Source: an uncultured Eubacterium sp.
Lineage (GTDB): Bacteria > Bacillota_A > Clostridia > Lachnospirales > Lachnospiraceae
NCBI GenBank assembly: GCA_948759685.1
Contig: CAQBGY010000141.1
Location: forward strand, 1 to 7,875
Reading direction: 5' to 3'
Length of the DNA: 7,875 nucleotides
Shown here: piece after piece, positions 1 through 5,623 of the stretch
Layout: each line of letters begins with the position of its first letter
Numbering within the stretch: position 1 is the stretch's first letter
Notes under the pieces: model-generated
The model's database searches: none
Seen by the model: the letters and a program-made list of their open reading frames with translations, nothing else
Told to the model about the DNA's origin: nothing
Program-made: the position numbers and the translations under genes

Positions 1-178
1 CCACCAAAAGAAAACCGATAAAGTCCTTTCTCGCTTCCTTGTTGAGTTCGTGGTACAATTCACGGAAAGTCGATAAATTGCCGTTTATGTAAGTTTCCAC
101 CATATACTCGAAGATGTTGTCCACTTCGTAATACTTGCACTGCTGAGATGCGCTTTTGCTGTGTCTTTTTCTTTTCAT
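1..178 (-). CDS. Partial small conserved protein of conjugative-element type, 3' end outside window
   Basis: Reading leftwards from an ATG at 178-176, the frame stays open for 59 codons to the window edge, so the C-terminus is missing. The product begins MKRKRHSKSASQQ, a very basic N-terminus, followed by a charged helical stretch containing the segments NIFEYMVETYINGN and FRELYHELNKEARKDF. From memory this resembles short proteins of unknown function in Bacteroides conjugative transposons, but I cannot assign a family. Codon use is G+C-richer than in the genes at the right of the window and fits element backbone rather than cargo. No Shine-Dalgarno sequence is visible; the upstream bases are A/T-rich, as is common in Bacteroidetes. 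It is transcribed away from the hairpin-rich region. A longer minus-strand frame overlapping it looks like a shadow, because its composition is unlike protein. Function is unknown. Confidence 0.72.
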   Translation of the reverse strand, partial: MKRKRHSKSASQQCKYYEVDNIFEYMVETYINGNLSTFRELYHELNKEARKDFIGFLLV

Positions 179-631
179 ATCTTGAATTTTTTAGATTGTA
201 ACTTGTTTCTCTCGGATTGGGAGGGTCGGGTCGAATCCTTTTTCTTTTCGCCTCTCCGTATGTCCGTAGTTTCCTTGTGTCGTCTTCCGACCGCATCGGT
301 CGTTTTCGTTTCGGGGGCTTCTCAAGGGTAGGGATTAGGGGATGCAAGGTTTGTCGGACAAAATACTACCTGAACTTGTGAGGGTGGAGATTTTTCCGGA
401 CAACCGCAAGGCGGCTTGACCTTGCAGCCGCGTACTATCCCGGAATTACCTTTGCCCCAGCAACGAAAATGACATGCTGATGCAGTCCTGAAGGCGGCAT
501 GGGAACGGAGGCATACAAGTGGAGAGGCGAAGGAAAAGGGAGCAGATGGTATGGCGCAATGCGCCACGGAGATAGATAAAGGGCGATGTAAAAGCAAAAA
601 AGGGAAAGCAGAACTTTCCTGTCGCCTTGAC
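179..631. other. Gene-free region with small stem-loops
   Basis: I see no convincing gene here; the open frames on both strands have arginine-, serine- and cysteine-rich or otherwise unnatural compositions. Small perfect inverted repeats are present: cgaccg/cggtcg at 288-302 followed by ttttcgttt, which resembles a weak plus-strand terminator; tggcgc/gcgcca at 552-566; and ggaaag/ctttcc at 603-619. TACCTTTG at 447-454 matches the Bacteroides -7 consensus TAnnTTTG, with a poor -33 candidate (cttg, 421-424) 22 bases upstream. It could start a plus-strand transcript into the hairpin region. Confidence 0.5.
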
Positions 632-687
632 GGAAGTCCTGTAACCGCTATTGTCATGCATGCATGGCTTGCGGTTACTGGTGTTCC
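632..687. repeat. Inverted repeat A (14 of 17 pairs)
   Basis: The arm at 632-648 pairs with 671-687 at 14 of 17 positions, with a perfect 8-bp core, gtaaccgc (641-648) to gcggttac (671-678). The 22-base loop contains the 10-bp palindrome atgcatgcat (656-665). It is the first of a nearly gapless series of hairpins. Confidence 0.7.
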
Positions 688-700
688 TCCGGTGGTACAT

Positions 701-765
701 TGTCGTAAAACGGGATTGTCTGCCGTTGCTTTGTCTGCAATGGAAGGCAAACTGGTTTTACGACA
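701..765. repeat. Inverted repeat B (perfect 11-bp arms, nested stems)
   Basis: The arms are tgtcgtaaaac (701-711) and gttttacgaca (755-765), exact complements. Nested inside are tgcc (721-724) with ggca (746-749) and ttgc (726-729) with gcaa (737-740), so the whole segment can fold as one branched or extended hairpin. Confidence 0.75.
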
Positions 766-775
766 CGGGACATTA

Positions 776-842
776 TAGCCGAAAATGGTCACAAGAACAG
801 ATCCACGCTTGGCGTGTCCTGTAGAAGTGGCATTTTCGGCTA
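776..842. repeat. Inverted repeat C (perfect 12-bp arms, nested stems)
   Basis: The arms are tagccgaaaatg (776-787) and cattttcggcta (831-842), exact complements. Further colinear pairings inside are cac 790-792 with gtg 827-829, acag 797-800 with ctgt 819-822, and cacgc 804-808 with gcgtg 812-816 around a ttg loop. A 67-base element with four stacked stems is unlikely by chance. Confidence 0.8.
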
Positions 843-872
843 CTTGTATATGGATGAAATAATGACTATAAG

Positions 873-890
873 AACGGTTTTACCGTTTTA
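873..890 (+). terminator. Small stem-loop with T-run, possible weak terminator
   Basis: aacggt (873-878) pairs with accgtt (882-887) around a ttt loop and is followed by t and a short A/T stretch. It lies just ahead of the much stronger terminator. The stem is short, so it may be only another element of the hairpin series. Confidence 0.35.
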
Positions 891-976
891 GTACAAGCAT
901 ATAAAAGAAGTGCCCACGGCGATGGCAGTGTCATTTATGACATTGTGGTCGCTGTGGGCTTTTCTTTTGCTTGTAC
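891..976 (+). terminator. Long intrinsic terminator hairpin, plus-strand polarity
   Basis: The inner stem pairs 912-933 with 938-959 at 21 of 22 positions around a ttta loop. Four pairs are G-U (918-953, 923-948, 925-946, 928-943) and there is one G-G mismatch at 924-947. A T-tract (960-968, interrupted by one c) follows directly. G-U pairs form only in RNA copied from the plus-strand sense; on the other strand they would be A-C mismatches, so the polarity is plus. Outer arms extend the structure: gtacaagc (891-898) is the exact complement of gcttgtac (969-976), and the A-rich 5' flank can pair with the T-tract. Confidence 0.75.
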
Positions 977-1287
977 TGTTTCTGAAATCGGCTTTTGCGC
1001 ATCAGGCAGAAGTGGTTTTCAGAAGGGATATAGAACAATCTGGTTAAACTTATTCAGATTGTGGTTGCAATATGAGATATGTTACTTTCCATTTGTGGAA
1101 TGTTTGGTTAGCTATGGTTCTGCTTTTAAATTAAATAAAGCTGAAAAGCAGAATATCTACAGGAAACAGACGTAAGATGACTGCTTGTATCATAAACAAA
1201 AAAAGAAAGGGGGGCTTGCGTTATCAGTCTGAACATTGCTTAGGAGTGAAGCCAACTTTTTTCTATGCTTATGCAATATAGTAGTAG
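977..1287. other. Gene-free stretch with two more inverted repeats
   Basis: No convincing gene. There are two perfect inverted repeats: acaatctg (1035-1042) with cagattgt (1055-1062), and ttctgctttt (1118-1127) with aaaagcagaa (1144-1153). Neither is followed by a T-run. A plus-strand frame from ATG 1177 runs 34 codons to three successive tag stops (1279-1287) and looks like degraded sequence rather than a gene. G+C falls gradually across the stretch. Confidence 0.5.
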
Positions 1288-1461
1288 GAACATGGTCGTC
1301 AATTAATTGATGATGATGCTCTTACGGTTCAAATAGATCTTAGGGAAAACTTGTTTTTAGAGCTTCAAAAGCTGGGTTTTATTTCAATATATACCATTAA
1401 ATTTCGTACTTTTGCATACGAAAAGTTTGAAGGTTACGCAACGTACAGAAAGCTAAAGTAG
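1288..1461 (+). pseudogene. Possible 3' remnant of an unidentified gene
   Basis: Immediately after three consecutive in-frame tag codons (1279-1287), the same frame is open for 57 codons to TAG at 1459-1461. It contains no ATG. The first half looks like real protein, with the segments GRQLIDDDALTVQIDLREN and LFLELQKLGF, amphipathic and charged. The second half is less protein-like and runs through the att-like/promoter-like site at 1402-1423. I do not recognise the parent family. The best reading is the tail of a gene cut by insertion or deletion at this junction; chance cannot be excluded. Confidence 0.3.
1382..1423 (+). promoter_or_regulatory. Promoter-like and attachment-core-like site upstream of the 534-aa gene
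   Basis: TACTTTTG (1407-1414) fits the Bacteroides -7 consensus TAnnTTTG. TTTC (1382-1385) lies 21 bases upstream as an imperfect -33 (consensus TTTG). Transcription would begin near 1420, giving a leader of about 125 bases. The same bases, GTACTTTTGC (1406-1415), match the CTnDOT-type integration core GTAnnTTTGC. They sit in a perfect inverted repeat, tttcgta (1402-1408) and tacgaaa (1417-1423), with an 8-base spacer, a layout typical of tyrosine-recombinase core sites. Promoter and attachment roles overlap in consensus, so the sequence alone cannot decide. Confidence 0.45.
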
Positions 1462-1482
1462 CTGATAATTAATTCGTAACCT
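1431..1482. repeat. Inverted repeat in the leader of the 534-aa gene
   Basis: aggttacg (1431-1438) is the exact complement of cgtaacct (1475-1482), with a nested agcta/tagct (1451-1455/1459-1463). If transcription starts near 1420, it would form a stem-loop early in the mRNA leader. A role as operator or recombination arm site is equally possible. Confidence 0.4.
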
Positions 1483-1545
1483 ATTACTGCTATGAGTTGG
1501 TAACTGTAATTTATTTTCAATCACTTAAACATTTTGTAATTTTAT

Positions 1546-3150
1546 ATGACGACATATAAACAACCAGAGAAAGATAAATCCCGTATCTTATTATGGAATC
1601 ATGCTGTAGAATCGCTGACTTCTCTCAGGGATAGTAATCGCATCTTGAATACAACCTATATGGAGCATTTGTGGCTGTATTGTCAGCAGCAATTAAATGA
1701 AAAACTAGATATTGAAGCTTTTATTCAGTGGAAGCAATATGCAGATATTTGTTACCAGACCAAGAAGCCGGAAGAACTCAAAATCGCTTTCTTCTGCGGT
1801 AATGAACCAGAGAATGATGTAAAACATTTGCTTGGGTTAGGTGTAAGAATAGAGAATATTTATGCTTTTGAATGTGATTCAAATTTGTTTAATCAGGCTG
1901 TAAAATCACTCCATAATACATATCCTTTACTAAAAATTTACAAGGGTAAGATTGAAGTCTTTGCAGAATTACAGAATACGAAATTTGATATTGTTTATCT
2001 TGATTTTACTGGGAGTTTATTTAAAGAATATAAGGTTGTATTAAAAATGTTGGACTTGAATGCTCTCAATGATATGAGTATTCTTGCTGTCAATACAACA
2101 TATCCAGATAAGACTGAAGAGAATATTGATATACTTACCAATTTTTTCTATAATGATACTTTTTTCGAATCGTCTGTTCTGACAAGCAATGATACTGAGG
2201 AGGAAAATAGTAAGGTTCAAAGAGTGGAAGGCTGTGATGCGATGGGTATCGATATTGAAAATTTAAGGTCAATTATTGATATGAATTTTGAAAATGCATA
2301 TTCTGCATTTCAAACAGCTTTAATAATTGATTATGCCAATAGACATAAACCTGCGTATGAAGTATTTAAGCAAGATATGCTTTCAAAAAGACTAATCAAT
2401 AGTAAAGTAATAGCCAAAAAGGAGGAGCTTTTTCGTAAATTTCATGATGTGCTTATTCAAGAGGCTTTTATGGATGCCCAACGTTTTCCCTCTAGTCAAT
2501 ATTTAGAAGATGAATTTATTGAAAAACTTAGTAATGGAACCAAAAGATCTCGGCTAGAGTGTATGAAAATAGCAGAGGTTTTCTTGCAGTCTCCATATAG
2601 CCATTCATCACCTGATTGGAATAAAATAAAGGAACATATAAAGCATGGTTCCAGTAGTGATAATGATATTGATGATGAATATATAGATGTAGATTTTAAA
2701 CAAGTTGTGACACCTGAGGTCAATCAGGTGATTTCAGAGATTAATAACTGGTTCTATGGGCAATGTCGTTTTTGTGATGTACCAATGGCGCATCTTTGGC
2801 TTGAATTACTTTTGTTTCATTATGGACACCCATATCATACAAATATTGGTAACCATAAACGCTATTCGTATACAGCGAAAAAAAGAAAAATGTGCTTAGA
2901 TATATTTACATTAGATAAATGTCGTGCCCTCTATGACTGGATTCCGATGCTTGAGTACTTTATTTATGATATGCAGGATAATAACCGACAGATGATTACG
3001 CGAATGTGTATTGATGCAATTGGTAAGCAACTTTTGCATATTGTTGATGAGATTTTTGAGGGTTCTGCATTGGTTGGCATTAATGACTTTGAATGGTCAA
3101 TCAATAAAGAACTCCCCAATAGAGAAGAAATATCCGTTAAAAAGAATTAA
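1546..3150 (+). CDS. Rossmann-fold, SAM-methyltransferase-like protein of unknown function, 534 aa
   Basis: The start is well fixed: an in-frame TAA lies at 1537-1539, just before the ATG. After a helical N-terminus (about 1-75), residues 78-160 read like a class I SAM-dependent methyltransferase core. A glycine-containing strand-loop KIAFFCGNEPEND (79-91) sits in the motif I position, an acidic strand end IYAFECD (105-111) in motif II, and FDIVYLDFTGSLF (147-159) in motif IV. There is no NPPY/DPPY or PCQ motif, so a standard DNA adenine or cytosine methyltransferase is unlikely; the domain may bind a nucleotide without methylating DNA. Residues about 225-534 are mostly helical with an acidic linker (SDNDIDDEYIDVDF, 371-384), one CxxC (C407, C410) and a histidine-rich segment (H416, H425, H428, H431, H437). 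It stands alone on its strand and converges on the nuclease gene to its right. Function is not known to me. Confidence 0.85.
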   Translation: MTTYKQPEKDKSRILLWNHAVESLTSLRDSNRILNTTYMEHLWLYCQQQLNEKLDIEAFIQWKQYADICYQTKKPEELKIAFFCGNEPENDVKHLLGLGVRIENIYAFECDSNLFNQAVKSLHNTYPLLKIYKGKIEVFAELQNTKFDIVYLDFTGSLFKEYKVVLKMLDLNALNDMSILAVNTTYPDKTEENIDILTNFFYNDTFFESSVLTSNDTEEENSKVQRVEGCDAMGIDIENLRSIIDMNFENAYSAFQTALIIDYANRHKPAYEVFKQDMLSKRLINSKVIAKKEELFRKFHDVLIQEAFMDAQRFPSSQYLEDEFIEKLSNGTKRSRLECMKIAEVFLQSPYSHSSPDWNKIKEHIKHGSSSDNDIDDEYIDVDFKQVVTPEVNQVISEINNWFYGQCRFCDVPMAHLWLELLLFHYGHPYHTNIGNHKRYSYTAKKRKMCLDIFTLDKCRALYDWIPMLEYFIYDMQDNNRQMITRMCIDAIGKQLLHIVDEIFEGSALVGINDFEWSINKELPNREEISVKKN

Positions 3151-3165
3151 AAAAATATTTTTTTA
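3148..3165. repeat. A/T-only 18-bp palindrome at the stop codon
   Basis: The bases form a perfect palindrome of seven A and seven T around a central TA, flanked by t and a; it starts in the TAA stop of the 534-aa gene. It could act as a weak terminator stem with a U-tract, but it has no G-C pairs. Confidence 0.35.
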
Positions 3166-3452
3166 CGTATGATAAAGACTCTTAGGGATAAATTTAGAAA
3201 AATCAGAATATTTTAATCTCAACATTAATATATGAAAATGTGCGTTATAAAGTTATGCAGTGTGTATCTTTTGTCTCAGATTGGCATAATGTATTGGGAT
3301 TAAACTGCTTTAGAACAAAAAACAAGAAGTTTATTAAGAGCCAAAAGTTACAAAGTATATATTTCTGATTAAGAGATTTCTTTTGTATCGTTTTTATTAA
3401 TATACTGAATAGTTACTTTTATAAATATAATAATAACCTGCAACTTTGTGAG
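3166..3452. other. Intergenic region between convergent genes
   Basis: A/T-rich sequence between the ends of the two convergent genes. I find no plausible open reading frame, no GC-rich terminator hairpin and no exact TAnnTTTG box on either strand. Nothing else is identifiable. Confidence 0.5.
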
Positions 3453-5003
3453 TCATTGTCGTAAGAAACATAATTTATCATTTGTCTTAAGATACTTATT
3501 TAACCAATCAATGGGAATAATTGGAAATTGCGATGAGATACTATAATATACAAAAGTTTCGGTAACGAATGCTCCTTGTACAGAATAATTGGAATAGTCA
3601 CATTCAAACTCCTTACTAACATCATATAGATGTTTTTGAATCCAATCTACCTTAAATGATAATTTATCATTATAACCATTTTCCTCTACAAATTTGGAAT
3701 TATCTGCTGCAAAAGATTGAAGATGATATTTTGTTTTTATGTGTTTAGCATCAATTACGTAGATTATTTGAGTTGATTTATTTATGACAATAAAATCAAT
3801 TTCACCTACCCGAGAATTGGGAAATCTTGTGGATCCAATATACGCAATGGACTTTTCTAATGAAATATTATTAATAGACTTTTTATTTCTTAGAAATGGA
3901 TATTTATCCCGTTCGAATATTTTAGCGGCTAAATCTTCTAACCACTTATCATGCTCTTGAAATAATTTCTTTGTAAAATTTTTTATTAATTGGTTAGACC
4001 TCCATTCTGAAGGCAATTCTTTAAAAGGTAATAAGTTTCCGCAAATTTCCTCCATAGCTTCTTGAAACATATACGGAGCAATGAAGTATTCTTTTTCTCC
4101 ATCAATATTAAATTCCAATATTGGTCTATATCGTGTTCTTAAATCCTTATTATAAGGTTTCTTAATAGCAGTGACTATGTCAGAATTCTTTGAAGAAAAT
4201 AGTAGTCCTTGCAAAAAAGAATTATTAAAATGTTCTATAAATAACTGTGATATATTTATAATTCGAAGAATTTGCAGTTTTTCCGGAATATACCCTTCTA
4301 TAATCTCTTTGAATTCACTAAAAGAAATGTCGTTAAGACAAATGTCTACCAATTGTGTATTGCATACTATGTCAAAAAGTTTGTCTGTAATATCTCCAAA
4401 TGCATTGTATAGTTCATCTCTAAAATCACTCAATAAATTAGAAGTAAAACAATGCTTCCGGAATAAACTTTTTTTCTGATTAGTTTGATTAAGTAAGGTA
4501 TGAGCCTTTACTAACGGATTGTCTACATAAGTCAAAGCAAACGAATACTCACTGCGTTCTAATTGAAAAATGCACTTTTCATTCATTATCTGAACAGCTC
4601 TTTGCTGCGCAAAAATATCAATCATTTTGGTGATAAAGAATATATCAGACAAATCAAATTTATTAATATCTATTATCGGTGTGGCTTGAGAAGATAGTTT
4701 TAACTTAGGTATAAGCATAAAGACATATCGGCACATTTGCATCAATATGAAAGTATTCTCTGATCGTTGTTTTTCTGTTGCCAAATTAGAATATAACAGT
4801 ATAAATTGAAACAAATCTTGCGGATTCTGATATCTATCCAAAAAAATAATAAAATCTTGCACTAGTGTTTCAATACATAAATCACATATGTCGATAACAG
4901 TACATTTGTCGACTACTATATTTTGCGAATATTTGTTGTTTATTTGTTCTAAGCACTGTCTGTAATACTTTATTTCTGTGTGATCGTCTACTATAATTTG
5001 CAT
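3453..5003 (-). CDS. Protein with C-terminal PD-(D/E)XK nuclease domain, 516 aa
   Basis: Roughly residues 1-340 are a leucine/isoleucine-rich, largely helical region that I do not recognise. The last 170 residues show the restriction-endonuclease-like fold pattern: a helix KWLEDLAAKIFE (353-364) with a possible first-site acid E356, a strand GEIDFIVIN (400-408) giving D403, then a strand ending IDAK (417-420) giving D418 and K420. This E...GxID...DxK spacing is that of PD-(D/E)XK enzymes such as the Mrr/NERD-like and defence-associated nucleases, so metal-dependent DNA cleavage is the likely activity. All core residues are present, so it looks active. The N-terminal part may sense or bind a target. 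It is divergent from the membrane protein/HNH pair, with a -7 box at 5029-5036 on its own strand. No methyltransferase with a DNA motif accompanies it, so a classical restriction-modification pair is not supported. Confidence 0.85.
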   Translation of the reverse strand: MQIIVDDHTEIKYYRQCLEQINNKYSQNIVVDKCTVIDICDLCIETLVQDFIIFLDRYQNPQDLFQFILLYSNLATEKQRSENTFILMQMCRYVFMLIPKLKLSSQATPIIDINKFDLSDIFFITKMIDIFAQQRAVQIMNEKCIFQLERSEYSFALTYVDNPLVKAHTLLNQTNQKKSLFRKHCFTSNLLSDFRDELYNAFGDITDKLFDIVCNTQLVDICLNDISFSEFKEIIEGYIPEKLQILRIINISQLFIEHFNNSFLQGLLFSSKNSDIVTAIKKPYNKDLRTRYRPILEFNIDGEKEYFIAPYMFQEAMEEICGNLLPFKELPSEWRSNQLIKNFTKKLFQEHDKWLEDLAAKIFERDKYPFLRNKKSINNISLEKSIAYIGSTRFPNSRVGEIDFIVINKSTQIIYVIDAKHIKTKYHLQSFAADNSKFVEENGYNDKLSFKVDWIQKHLYDVSKEFECDYSNYSVQGAFVTETFVYYSISSQFPIIPIDWLNKYLKTNDKLCFLRQ

Positions 5004-5028
5004 AGAGGTATAATATTTATCTTTACTA

Positions 5029-5059
5029 CAAAGATATCAATATTACACTGAGAATGAAA
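5029..5059 (-). promoter_or_regulatory. Promoter for the PD-(D/E)XK gene
   Basis: On the minus strand TATCTTTG (5036-5029) matches TAnnTTTG, and TTTC (5059-5056) lies 19 bases upstream as a near -33 box (consensus TTTG). It is 25 bases before the ATG at 5003, which leaves a leader of roughly 15-20 bases. Confidence 0.6.
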
Positions 5060-5078
5060 TACTAGAGAATTTTTTAAT

Positions 5079-5086
5079 TAACTTTG
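5079..5086 (+). promoter_or_regulatory. -7 box for the membrane protein/HNH pair
   Basis: TAACTTTG matches the Bacteroides -7 consensus TAnnTTTG; no clear -33 box is visible. Its last base is the G of a GTG at 5086, so a transcript from here would begin beyond that codon. This decides for the in-frame ATG at 5116 as the start of the following gene. Confidence 0.5.
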
Positions 5087-5115
5087 TGCCGAATTGTACA
5101 AAAAAGCTATTATAT

Positions 5116-5622
5116 ATGAGAAATTTTTTATTATTTTTTACAAAACCGGTTATTGGAGGTGCATTATCATTAATAGGCTTATTAGAGATACTGTTTAGCA
5201 TCCCATCATCATATTTAACTTATCAAATATCATTGTGGATAATTGTATTAGTTGTAGGAATAATTATTCTTTTCCATCATTTCTGGAAACGGATAAAGAT
5301 TCTATATTACATTAAAACATACACGTCAGATTCGTTTGGAGGTTCTTATATGTATAAGTGGCATTGGGTCAGAAGTTCATTTTATACAAATGTTTACGGA
5401 TATTTCCCAGATTGTATTGACGTTATGGAAACGACAAAACTGAATCCGAATATTCCCGTAATTGATTGTGTGCACCACTATATAGAGAACAAGGATTTAT
5501 TACAGGAATATATTATGCTCAGTTTGTACAACAAAGTCGAAAATACCAAACAGACAAATTTGTTTATGCAGCAATTGCATCATTTGGAGGAGCATTATTC
5601 AAAACAAAGAAATTCAATATAA
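5116..5622 (+). CDS. Two-helix membrane protein paired with HNH nuclease, 168 aa
   Basis: The frame is open from a GTG at 5086, but a -7 box ends on that codon, so I choose ATG 5116 (MRNFLLFF). Two hydrophobic helices follow closely, about residues 12-30 (IGGALSLIGLLEILF) and 36-54 (ISLWIIVLVVGIIILF), separated by a short turn. A basic flank HHFWKRIK (54-61) suggests that the tail is cytoplasmic. The soluble tail (about 62-168) holds an aromatic block GGSYMYKWHWVRSSFYTNVYG (75-95) and a helical, charged C-terminus with several histidines. No catalytic motif is recognised. The stop (5620-5622) is one base from the ATG of the HNH gene, so the two are co-transcribed and probably translationally coupled. 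It could anchor or regulate the nuclease at the membrane, or act as a membrane effector. This role is inferred from context only. Confidence 0.75.
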   Translation: MRNFLLFFTKPVIGGALSLIGLLEILFSIPSSYLTYQISLWIIVLVVGIIILFHHFWKRIKILYYIKTYTSDSFGGSYMYKWHWVRSSFYTNVYGYFPDCIDVMETTKLNPNIPVIDCVHHYIENKDLLQEYIMLSLYNKVENTKQTNLFMQQLHHLEEHYSKQRNSI

Positions 5623-5623
5623 T

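Larger units (their letters stand above)
447..968 (+). ncRNA. Candidate structured noncoding transcript
   Basis: This is a speculative transcription unit. A -7-like box (TACCTTTG, 447-454) precedes a run of strong stem-loops (632-687, 701-765, 776-842, 873-887) that ends in a convincing plus-strand terminator (891-976, T-tract 960-968). No plausible protein explains a plus-strand terminator here. A 75-codon plus-strand frame at 551-778 lies across the stems and may be only a by-product of them. The stems have perfect arms of 8, 11 and 12 bp and together leave few unpaired gaps. The boundaries are guesses. Alternatives are a structured leader, or DNA hairpins used in replication or recombination of the element. 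Confidence 0.25.

Noticed and set aside
60..347. 95-codon minus-strand frame rich in Lys and Arg
   Set aside because: It overlaps the 1-178 gene in another frame, whose translation looks far more like a natural protein.
551..778. 75-codon plus-strand frame that could be a small protein
   Set aside because: It overlaps stems A and B entirely, shows no recognisable motif, and is better explained by the structured sequence; a homologue search could reopen it.
322..792. 156-codon minus-strand open frame, and the overlapping 84-codon frame at 446-700
   Set aside because: The translations are rich in Ser, Pro, Cys and Arg with no domain-like pattern, and the region is dominated by inverted repeats, whose constraints alone can keep frames open.
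632..976. CRISPR array or integron attC series
   Set aside because: The repeats are inverted and differ from each other in sequence and size; there are no regularly spaced identical units, no cas genes and no attC-like conserved ends.
945..1175. 76-codon plus-strand frame
   Set aside because: It begins with GTG inside the 3' arm of the terminator hairpin and runs through further inverted repeats; the composition is not convincing.
1546..5003. Classical restriction-modification pair (methyltransferase-like gene plus nuclease)
   Set aside because: The Rossmann protein lacks NPPY/DPPY and PCQ motifs, and the genes are convergent rather than co-transcribed, so the pairing is not supported.
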